Both the position numbers and the translations under genes were made by a program. A DNA stretch of 37,211 nt from a virus, in IMG/VR virus record IMGVR_UViG_3300020027_000274, positions 1-37,211 of that record; one strand, given 5' to 3'. The notes beneath the pieces are model-generated. The model saw only the letters and a list, made by a program, of their open reading frames with translations. It had not been told where the DNA came from and searched no databases. Positions 31,161 to 37,211 of this stretch are shown here, piece after piece (position 1 is the first letter of the stretch; each line of letters begins with the position of its first letter).

Positions 31161-31486
31161 TTCACGTTGTTTAAAATGTTGTGTACCTCATTCAATGTGC
31201 CTTGCTCTGCCAGGTAGCGCTTCAGGAGTATTATTTTTCCCTGCAGCACCCGGACATCTTCGCGCATTTTGTCTACTGCGGCACGCTTCACTTCCTGCTG
31301 TTTCTGTTTTTCACGCTTGAGCTTGGCGATAACTGAGTCGGCGTCGTCGCTTGGCTTAATTTCCATCACGCCCATTAGCATGTCGGCCGCAGTCAGTCCG
31401 CCCTTTTCGGGTAGTGCTTCCAGGCCGTCAATAATCAATTTGAAGTCGGCCTCTGAGAGGTTGATGTGGTGCTTCAGATCACTCAT
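31157..31486 (-). CDS. Small coiled-coil protein (109 aa)
   Basis: A 109-aa protein starting MSDLKHHINLSEADF. The start was moved to 31486, downstream of a longer frame reaching 31549 which would cross the gap to the zinc-finger gene. A long charged helix (IAKLKREKQKQQEVKRAAVD) suggests a coiled coil, and a C-terminal helix follows. It opens the three-gene unit with the HerA-like ATPase. Confidence 0.68.
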   Translation of the reverse strand: MSDLKHHINLSEADFKLIIDGLEALPEKGGLTAADMLMGVMEIKPSDDADSVIAKLKREKQKQQEVKRAAVDKMREDVRVLQGKIILLKRYLAEQGTLNEVHNILNNVK

Positions 31487-31523
31487 AATTTTTGAAGGTT
31501 TAATAGTTTGGATGAAAAGGATT

Positions 31524-31871
31524 TTACAATGAATAGGGCCTCCGTACACCGGGGATCCGAGCCTGGCAGGTGCTGCACAGATCTGCTTCGACCCAGTGGC
31601 AGTTTCCCTCCGGCGCGATGCAAGGATTGTTTTCCGAGCACCCGCACTTGCGGCAGATCCGGGAGTTGATCGCCACGAAGGAGGCGCGCTCCCAGGGATC
31701 CATTTGCGGCCACCCGTCTTGGGTGACGCTTTCGATCAGTCGAAGGAGCTTCTGACCTTTGCCTGGAGTTGCGACGTCCCGGAGGCCGTTGTCGCAAATG
31801 TGGTACAGGGACCCATCTGCGTACTTGAACATGACTTCTACCATAGTTTTAGGAATTTTTTTTGTGCTCAT
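31524..31871 (-). CDS. Zinc-binding small phage protein (115 aa)
   Basis: A 115-aa protein whose C-terminal half has clustered Cys/His: CRKCGCSENNPC (~73-84), NCHWVEADLCSTC (~89-101). The combination CRxCGC...C...C.WVE.DLCS.C recurs in small phage proteins and should bind zinc. The N-terminal half (YADGSLYHICDNGLRDVAT) is different and uncharacterised. It is the first gene after the iteron-like array, 17 bases downstream of it. A role in DNA binding is plausible. Confidence 0.75.
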   Translation of the reverse strand: MSTKKIPKTMVEVMFKYADGSLYHICDNGLRDVATPGKGQKLLRLIESVTQDGWPQMDPWERASFVAINSRICRKCGCSENNPCIAPEGNCHWVEADLCSTCQARIPGVRRPYSL

Positions 31872-31887
31872 GGCCGTTGAAAAGTGG

Positions 31888-32013
31888 TGTCACGCTGTCA
31901 CGCTTGTCACACTTGTCACGCCTGTCACGCTTTGTCACGCGTTTATCACGCATTTATTTTTATTAACTAATTGATAATCAGATAGTGAGACAAAGCGTGA
32001 CAAGCGTGACAGG
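31888..32013. repeat. Iteron-like TGTCACGC array with AT-rich core (putative replication origin)
   Basis: Six direct copies of TGTCACGC (one reads TGTCACAC) begin at 31888, 31896, 31905, 31914, 31923 and 31933, and a seventh degenerate copy TATCACGC at 31944. Two inverted copies GCGTGACA lie at 31995-32002 and 32004-32011. Between them is an AT-rich stretch (~31951-31984). The outer parts CCTGTCACGCTTTGTCACGC (31921-31940) and GCGTGACAAGCGTGACAGG (31995-32013) are near-perfect inverted repeats. The array lies between the primase-helicase and the zinc-binding gene, in a gap of 154 bases. This layout fits an origin with initiator sites and an unwinding element. An operator is the alternative. 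Confidence 0.75.
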
Positions 32014-32025
32014 TTTTTGGGGATT

Positions 32026-35000
32026 TTAAAATGGAACGTCCTCATTTTTTTTGCTGACGGTCAGCTGGACCGGCGCCGGCGTGGCCGTTCCGTTCCCAGT
32101 GCGACCAATTTCGGGGCTGTCCAAGCCACCTCCGGAGGCCTTGGAAAGGGATTCCTTGACCAGGACAATGCCCATATTATTCATCTGGCTGTAGTCAAAA
32201 ACCAGGCAACTGGTACGCTTATCGTTGAAGGATTCTGCCGGACACAGGCCCAGGTAATAGGGCTGGTCCCTCATATATAGAGCGAGCGTATCTTCAGCCG
32301 GCGGCACCTGTCCGGTCCGCTCCCTGTACGACTTCGCGTACTTCGCGTAGACGTTGCTAAACCGGATCAACAAAACGTCGCATCGGATATCCTTCTTCTT
32401 TTCAATCTCAGAGCCGACCTTCAAGGCGATCTCCTTCCTGGAGCTGACCTTTATGTCTACGCCTTCGACGATCACCCCCTGATCGAACATGAACTCGACG
32501 CCCTTCCAGAAGATATTTATAGCGCTATTGTCCCTGAGCAACTTAGTGTGGTTGATCACCTGGCGCATGGCCATTTTAAACACTTCCTCGTAGCTGAATG
32601 GAAGCTTCACGAACGTAGCGAGCAGTTTGGTGGCCGCCAGGATCAACCCATAATTATTTAGCAACCGAGCCTCTACACGTTCGCCTATTGCCCGTGTTTC
32701 TATGGTCAATCTCTGATGCTCAGAGAGAAAAACTTTGGGAAGCTTTTCCTTTACTTCATCGCGATACTTCAAAAGCTCTAAGAGTAAACTACTCAGTCCA
32801 TGCTGTTCGGCAGTCTTCAGGCTTTCGTGGGCCTGTTGCTGAGATTCCGTCAGGTTACTTAATCGATCTAAACTAAAGGGACACGTGATGGATCGGCTAA
32901 GCACAGAGCCGTCATCACGGATAGAGATGTATTGTCCGACGAGAATTACCGTACCCTGAATCTTCTGGATCCTGGTCTTACGCTTCTTACCTGTGTCACC
33001 GTCGCCAACCTCGCGACCTTCACCATCATAGGCCGCTTTGAAGGTGCCGAACTTCCAATCTTCAATACTGTTTTCATCGAATTCGTTAAAGAGTACGGGA
33101 CAATTTCTAAAGCGCTCTACACGATTGAAGAAACTAAACGGCGTTCCTTGGCCGGGATTCAAATTGAACCCTTTAATCAAATCACCCTCGCCGTTCTTTC
33201 CAGAGAAAAACAACCAGGTCAAGCTTTCCGCCATTGCACTTTTGCCGGATCCCTTCGGTCCGTAGCAGTAAAGCATTGGCATTTTGGTGATACGCGTTAC
33301 GATATCTTTAAACACCGTAAGGAAAGCGAATGCTATTCCATATGGTGCGTTGGAGCCGTATGTCGTATTGAACAATGAGGCCCATTTTTCGAATGTGATG
33401 TTGCTTTGCATATAAGATAAATAAAGGTCGTTCTCGTAAGGATTATCAGTTAGTCGTTCGTCGCGGTGGATCTTGCTGCGTCCTAGGGACAGATAGAATT
33501 TGTCATCGACCCTGATCGTTCCCATGTCGTCGTAGCGCAACATGTTCCCGCCGTGGTATACTGCATCACTGAAAGCAAAAAAACCTTCGGGCTGCCACCC
33601 TAAAGTTTTTAGTTCAAACGCCAGCGGCATGGTATCCATCAACCAACCAGTGACGCGCTTGAAATGTTGCTTCTGAAATTGAAACTCCGTACGAAAGTTT
33701 CCTCTGCGGAGCAATTCATTTTCGAAATGCGTTTGATTTCCGAACGCTTCTGTCGGCATCTCCACCATCGCATTGCGTACACAGTTAAAGATTTCTACGA
33801 GCCGGCGATTGTTGCTCTGCTCATAGATGTGATAGAGTGGCCTTAATGTGAAGTTGGTCGTGCGATACACGCCACCATTCACGTTCTTAAAATAGATACC
33901 GGCTTTGTATCCATCTTGCGAGACGGCCAGCTGCACGAACCCATCTTCGTCGAGGCGCTTTTTGTCTACCCAATCTGGCAACGGATCCTGAAACATCGAA
34001 TCTTCCTCCATTGTTCGGATCTTTTCCTGCGCACGCTGCTTAACAGCTTTGTCCAGAGGCTTTGATAAGTCCGCTGCCTTTAGACCGTACTTTTTTGCCA
34101 GTGATTTCACGTATTGCTCTACGCGGATCTCGCTTGTCATCAGAGAAAGCAGGTTAATGGTGCTCTTGATGGCCACCGACATATTGTAGGCAGACAATTT
34201 TCCCTCTGTCAGATACTTGCCACATAGGTACTCGACGCCGTCCTGGTAGTCCCAAAGGACGTTGACCATCTTTTCAGTACAGTCGAACAGTGAATCGGGA
34301 TCCTCTTTTGGTGGGAGAATGCATATGAAGACGTTGAATTGCTCGGCAAGCAGAATGGGGATATCCTTTTCCATGGCAGCAATGCCGGCGGCATCGCCAT
34401 CGCGCAACACCAGGACTGTGTCAGTGTAGCGTCTCAGGATCTTGGCGTGCTTCTCAGTGAGCGCGGTACCGCAGGTGGCCACCGTATTGTCCCATCCAGA
34501 TTGATGGAGCTTGATAACATCGAAGTACCCTTCTACCAGGACGGCCATGCCGTGATCTCTAAACCCTTTGATCGCTTTCGACAAACCGAATAGCACCTGT
34601 GATTTGTGATAGATCGGACTCTCCGGAGAGTTCATGTACTTTGCCCCTTCGTTGGCCAACCGACGGCCACCGAGGGCGACTACTTCGCCACGCTTATTTT
34701 CGATAGGTATGGTGATACGATGATGGAAGTAATCGTAAAGGGTGTTGTTGTCACTGGCCTTCACCAGTCCGCACTTCTCGGAAAGGGTGTAGCCTTCTTT
34801 GACAGCGGTTGTGGTGAATGATTTCCAATCAAGGCATACGCCTAGCTTCCAATCGATGATGGTTTCCCTGGTGAGTCTACGCTGCTCCATCAGGTACTTC
34901 ACCGTCGGCATGTCAAGAGATCGCCGGTAAAGGTCCTGCGCTTTAAACATCAGGTCCTTCATGGTAAGTTCTTCGCTCTTTTCCTCCGGAGACTTCTCGG

Positions 35001-35301
35001 TGGTTTCCTTTTCAACGAGCTCGATGCCGTGATCCCTGGCAATAAGACGGACGGCTTCATCGAAAGGTAAATTTTCGTGCAGCATAACGAAGTGAATTGC
35101 GTCGCCGCCGGCGCCACACCCGAAACACTTGAAAATGTTTCTCCCTGGATGAACGTAAAAGGATGGGGTACTCTCGCCGTGCAAAGGACAACAGGCTTTA
35201 AAAGAGACGCCTGCTTTCTTTAGAGGCACGAAAAGCTCGACTATACTGTCAACGGGTAACTCGCGAATCGCCTCTATTGTAGTTGTTGAAATGTAGGACA
35301 T
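32026..35301 (-). CDS. DNA primase-helicase fusion
   Basis: A 1091-aa replication protein. N-terminal CHC2 zinc finger: Cys38, His41, Cys59, Cys62 (ACCPLHGESTP...KCFGCGAGGD). DnaG-type TOPRIM domain: VEGYFDVI (256-263, Glu257), VLRDGDAAG (Asp301, Asp303) and DPDS (334-337). The C-terminal half is a P-loop ATPase with GPKGSGKS (681-688) and Walker B VLFNEFDE (~736-743), resembling primase-associated or DUF927-type helicases. It makes primers and probably unwinds DNA for phage replication. It lies next to the repeat array, its likely origin. The linker (~400-650) is not assigned. Confidence 0.9.
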   Translation of the reverse strand: MSYISTTTIEAIRELPVDSIVELFVPLKKAGVSFKACCPLHGESTPSFYVHPGRNIFKCFGCGAGGDAIHFVMLHENLPFDEAVRLIARDHGIELVEKETTEKSPEEKSEELTMKDLMFKAQDLYRRSLDMPTVKYLMEQRRLTRETIIDWKLGVCLDWKSFTTTAVKEGYTLSEKCGLVKASDNNTLYDYFHHRITIPIENKRGEVVALGGRRLANEGAKYMNSPESPIYHKSQVLFGLSKAIKGFRDHGMAVLVEGYFDVIKLHQSGWDNTVATCGTALTEKHAKILRRYTDTVLVLRDGDAAGIAAMEKDIPILLAEQFNVFICILPPKEDPDSLFDCTEKMVNVLWDYQDGVEYLCGKYLTEGKLSAYNMSVAIKSTINLLSLMTSEIRVEQYVKSLAKKYGLKAADLSKPLDKAVKQRAQEKIRTMEEDSMFQDPLPDWVDKKRLDEDGFVQLAVSQDGYKAGIYFKNVNGGVYRTTNFTLRPLYHIYEQSNNRRLVEIFNCVRNAMVEMPTEAFGNQTHFENELLRRGNFRTEFQFQKQHFKRVTGWLMDTMPLAFELKTLGWQPEGFFAFSDAVYHGGNMLRYDDMGTIRVDDKFYLSLGRSKIHRDERLTDNPYENDLYLSYMQSNITFEKWASLFNTTYGSNAPYGIAFAFLTVFKDIVTRITKMPMLYCYGPKGSGKSAMAESLTWLFFSGKNGEGDLIKGFNLNPGQGTPFSFFNRVERFRNCPVLFNEFDENSIEDWKFGTFKAAYDGEGREVGDGDTGKKRKTRIQKIQGTVILVGQYISIRDDGSVLSRSITCPFSLDRLSNLTESQQQAHESLKTAEQHGLSSLLLELLKYRDEVKEKLPKVFLSEHQRLTIETRAIGERVEARLLNNYGLILAATKLLATFVKLPFSYEEVFKMAMRQVINHTKLLRDNSAINIFWKGVEFMFDQGVIVEGVDIKVSSRKEIALKVGSEIEKKKDIRCDVLLIRFSNVYAKYAKSYRERTGQVPPAEDTLALYMRDQPYYLGLCPAESFNDKRTSCLVFDYSQMNNMGIVLVKESLSKASGGGLDSPEIGRTGNGTATPAPVQLTVSKKNEDVPF

Positions 35302-35337
35302 AGTGGTTAGGTTAAAAAAATTGGATGGTAAGAGTGT

Positions 35338-36093
35338 TTACTGCGCTGTCGCTTCTGTCACTGCCTTTCTTTCCATGATCAGCTGGCCTTGTCTGAATAA
35401 CTCTGATCGCCTACGATTAAGATATCGCAGCATGGTAGCTGCTATTAACAATGAGCCTTCCTGGCCCAGGTAGAAATTTACCGGGTCGAGCTTCGGACCT
35501 GACAGAGTTAGCCCATGGATCGAATCTTTACGAATCGAATCAAGGGTCACAATCTGTCGGTCGATGTCTTCAATGTGCTGATTGATCAGTCTGATCTTCA
35601 TCACTCTTTCTTCATCTGAAATTTCATTTAGCTTGTCTACAATAGACGTTTGCATAGGTAAGTTGTTAAAGTGATTTAAAATGGAGAATAGACGCAACTG
35701 ATGACGGCGGGAGAACTTCTTACCGTACTTCATTCGCATAAGGTTATCGCCGCGATCGTGAGACAAATGACAGCGCCGGCACCAATACTTGAGATTCCAA
35801 AATCGGTTATTGTTGATGTCTCCATCCACGTGCGCGCAGCCCAGCTGTACTAAGGTGCCTGGATTGAGGTTGCTATCGTTACCCGCGAACCCGGTCGGAT
35901 CATTAGAGAAAATGGATAACTGATTCCTTCCGGAAAATTTGGGCCTAATGACTTCACCGATGTATACTGATCCGTTCTCAGCGCGACAGTCGGGAAACTT
36001 TTCAGATCCCTCGCAGCGGTTGCCGGCACGCCGCCTGATCAGCCGCACGATGAGCGTCCACTTAGGATGATATTCGCTGTAGTCTACTGGCAT
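35338..36093 (-). CDS. HNH-type zinc/nuclease protein (251 aa)
   Basis: A 251-aa protein with an HNH-like N-terminal domain: RRRAGNRCEGSEKFPDC (~21-36), then CAHVDGDINNNRFWNLKYW (~86-104) and CRRCHLSHD (~105-113). Cys pairs plus the His and Asn core give the expected metal and catalytic sites. The C-terminal half is helical (VMKIRLINQHIEDIDRQIVT), perhaps for DNA binding. Such proteins act in phage DNA cleavage or recombination, or are free-standing homing-type nucleases. It overlaps the 81-aa gene by 10 bases and precedes the primase gene. Confidence 0.72.
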   Translation of the reverse strand: MPVDYSEYHPKWTLIVRLIRRRAGNRCEGSEKFPDCRAENGSVYIGEVIRPKFSGRNQLSIFSNDPTGFAGNDSNLNPGTLVQLGCAHVDGDINNNRFWNLKYWCRRCHLSHDRGDNLMRMKYGKKFSRRHQLRLFSILNHFNNLPMQTSIVDKLNEISDEERVMKIRLINQHIEDIDRQIVTLDSIRKDSIHGLTLSGPKLDPVNFYLGQEGSLLIAATMLRYLNRRRSELFRQGQLIMERKAVTEATAQ

Positions 36094-36329
36094 GACCGTT
36101 GTTTAGCGCTCCAGACCGCCGCAACTTCTTCTCGGACCTTTGAGTAGTAATCGACATGGCCACAGGGATTATTCCAGGAGTGAACATACAGACGCCTGCT
36201 GCCGTCATAGGAGAGCGCGTCATACGGCACGCCTCGAGGGCCGCCGCATACAGGACAAGTATCAGAGATTTCTACGTCGATGGAAAATATTCCTTCGTGC
36301 TCTGTGCGAGCAGGGATAGTTACTCTCAT
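36084..36329 (-). CDS. Small zinc-ribbon-like phage protein (81 aa)
   Basis: An 81-aa protein with CPVCGGPRG (~25-33) and NNPCGHVDYYS (~53-63) around a YDGSRRLYVHSW segment. The CPVCGGPRG...NPCGHVD pattern is a frequent small-gene family in Bacteroidota phages, expected to bind zinc. It overlaps the HNH gene, suggesting co-expression. Function unknown. Confidence 0.75.
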   Translation of the reverse strand: MRVTIPARTEHEGIFSIDVEISDTCPVCGGPRGVPYDALSYDGSRRLYVHSWNNPCGHVDYYSKVREEVAAVWSAKQRSCQ

Positions 36330-36345
36330 AAAAAGGTGTCAGTGG

Positions 36346-36444
36346 TTAAAGTGGCCATCCATCGTCGTTTGGATCGACAGGCGGACCGCTTATAAGGCAA
36401 TAGATTAGCGCTGCTATTAGAGCAATGAATAAAATCGCTAGCAT
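36346..36444 (-). CDS. Tiny single-pass membrane protein (32 aa)
   Basis: A 32-aa protein: one hydrophobic helix (MLAILFIALIAALIYCLIS) and a short acidic tail (PPVDPNDDGWPL). Its ATG overlaps the stop of the 61-aa gene as TGATG (36442-36446). A longer frame covering 36346-36786 exists, but its upper part overlaps two better genes and has low-complexity content, so the short version is preferred. A membrane role is likely. Confidence 0.55.
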   Translation of the reverse strand: MLAILFIALIAALIYCLISGPPVDPNDDGWPL

Positions 36445-36629
36445 CACGTAGGACTTTTTGCCTGAACGTAAAGCCGCGTAAGGATAACCTCGATCTCCTT
36501 GGCGACCTGTTCCTTTGTTGAACCGGTTATCTTGTCCTTTACCATTTGATGATAGAGTCTTTGCTTGTCGTACAATGCCAGTTTCAGCTGCGCTTTGTTC
36601 ATTAGGCTGTATACAAGGTTCATGATCAT
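36444..36629 (-). CDS. Small hypothetical protein (61 aa)
   Basis: A 61-aa charged helical protein (NKAQLKLALYDKQRLYHQMV; KEQVAKEIEVILTRLYVQAK). Its start overlaps the 66-aa gene stop by ATGA, and its stop overlaps the 32-aa membrane gene start. Four coupled small genes are typical of an early phage region. Function unknown. Confidence 0.62.
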   Translation of the reverse strand: MIMNLVYSLMNKAQLKLALYDKQRLYHQMVKDKITGSTKEQVAKEIEVILTRLYVQAKSPT

Positions 36630-36826
36630 GCGGGTTTAGAATCAAATACTTCGTTTCCATTGACCGGATACCACGAATGAATTTTGTGGTTCCTGTTCTC
36701 TCCGTGGAGCTTGATAAAAATGAGAACATTGTTGAGTAGTGAATTGATGTCAGAGGTTGTAAAGACGCGCTCCAGGTCGAAATCACGGTGCGTTCCGTTG
36801 GTTAGAACAACTCTTATCTTCTCCAT
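36626..36826 (-). CDS. Small hypothetical protein (66 aa)
   Basis: A 66-aa protein with a beta start (MEKIRVVLTNGTHRDFDLER) and helix (FTTSDINSLLNNVLIFIKLH), then HKIHSWYPVNGNEVFDSKPA. Starts one base after the stop of the 127-aa gene. No recognised family; an early-region accessory gene by location. Confidence 0.62.
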   Translation of the reverse strand: MEKIRVVLTNGTHRDFDLERVFTTSDINSLLNNVLIFIKLHGENRNHKIHSWYPVNGNEVFDSKPA

Positions 36827-36827
36827 G

Positions 36828-37211
36828 TTATCCGTGTTTAGCTATGATGAACCCCCGGCGCTGAGCTTCACTGACGATTTCGTCTAGCGTATTTCGAAAG
36901 AATCTATTTTGCCGATCCTTGTTAAGCACCCAAGCCAACACATTCACTGCGCAATGGGCTGAATGAATGGACTGACTGGTTGTTGGAATGTCAATCTCGC
37001 CTGATAAGAGCGCTGTTAGAATGTAATGAGCTTGCTGTACTTCAGCCTCAGCTTTCATATCACTATCGACAGGATGGCAGAATCGTTTTATTGAGTGGTG
37101 AACTTCAACGTAACGGCCTTGTTCCTCTAGCTTCCTGGCGGCCTCCATGATCATGGGATCATGAGGATTGCCGTAGAGCACGATCATTTCATCGGAGATA
37201 GGTGTGTCCAT
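36828..37211 (-). CDS. Hypothetical protein (127 aa), at window edge
   Basis: A 127-aa protein beginning with ATG at the last base of the window, so an upstream in-frame extension cannot be excluded. It has a helical middle (DPMIMEAARKLEEQGRYVEV; SDMKAEAEVQQAHYILTALL) and a basic tail. It belongs to the run of small early genes and is followed after one base by the 66-aa gene. Function unknown. Confidence 0.62.
   Translation of the reverse strand: MDTPISDEMIVLYGNPHDPMIMEAARKLEEQGRYVEVHHSIKRFCHPVDSDMKAEAEVQQAHYILTALLSGEIDIPTTSQSIHSAHCAVNVLAWVLNKDRQNRFFRNTLDEIVSEAQRRGFIIAKHG

Noticed and set aside
31888-32013. CRISPR array
   Set aside because: The repeats are 8 bases with 0-3 base spacers, far shorter than CRISPR repeats and spacers, and no cas gene is nearby.
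36346-36786. Long 146-aa frame over the small early genes
   Set aside because: Its first two thirds overlap the 66-aa and 61-aa genes, which are coupled by ATGA, and its sequence there is Ser/Gly/Asn-rich without pattern. Only its last 32 residues look real.
1-37211. tRNA or rRNA genes and clear attachment site core
   Set aside because: No cloverleaf-like or rRNA sequence was noticed, and no direct repeat pair near the two window ends could be identified.

Overview
The window is a near-complete temperate siphophage (prophage) genome from a Bacteroidota host. The host assignment is inference from three things: a tyrosine integrase with the Bacteroidota-type arm-binding N-terminus, start codons preceded by A-rich sequence instead of Shine-Dalgarno sites, and promoters ending in a xAnnTTTG box. 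No ribosomal, tRNA or clearly chromosomal gene is present and no att core can be assigned. Both edges fall on start codons (integrase ATG at base 1, a minus-strand ATG at base 37211), so the element probably continues on both sides.

Layout. (1) 1-2551: integrase and two small plus-strand genes, then a small converging minus-strand pair (including a 51-aa gene), then one 101-aa plus-strand gene. (2) 2535-27677, all minus strand, transcribed right to left: receptor-binding/fibre genes (27677 to 23006), S49 prohead protease with fused scaffold, major capsid protein and three small genes (22499 to 18844), a double terminator, then a connector-like gene, portal, lysis genes (holin-like, coiled-coil membrane protein, M15 endolysin, spanin-like protein), tail genes and tape measure, and finally small and large terminase. 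This order is permuted relative to the usual siphophage order. (3) 27826-37211, minus strand: early/replication region with a TOPRIM primase-helicase fusion next to an iteron-like repeat array (likely origin), a HerA-like ATPase with two C-terminal winged-helix-like repeats, an HNH protein, two zinc-binding small proteins and several uncharacterised small genes.

The most interesting signal is regulatory. An identical 10-mer, TGTCCTAAAA (minus strand), occurs four times. Each copy lies 31-35 bases before the first gene of a late block (starts 27677, 22499, 18663, 5439), and exactly 18 bases separate it from an 8-base box that matches xAnnTTTG at three sites (GTACTTCG at the fourth). The box ends only 4-8 bases before the ATG, so these late mRNAs are predicted to be leaderless or nearly so. 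I infer a coordinated late promoter class. At the terminase-side copy a perfect 12-5-12 palindrome covers the whole spacer and looks like an operator.

Other points of note: tiny translationally coupled genes (30-aa and 32-aa single-pass membrane proteins and the 51-aa gene), a signal-peptide-like N-terminus on the capsid protein, a possible unimolecular spanin, and an over-represented palindrome CTCCGGAG found in all three reading frames.
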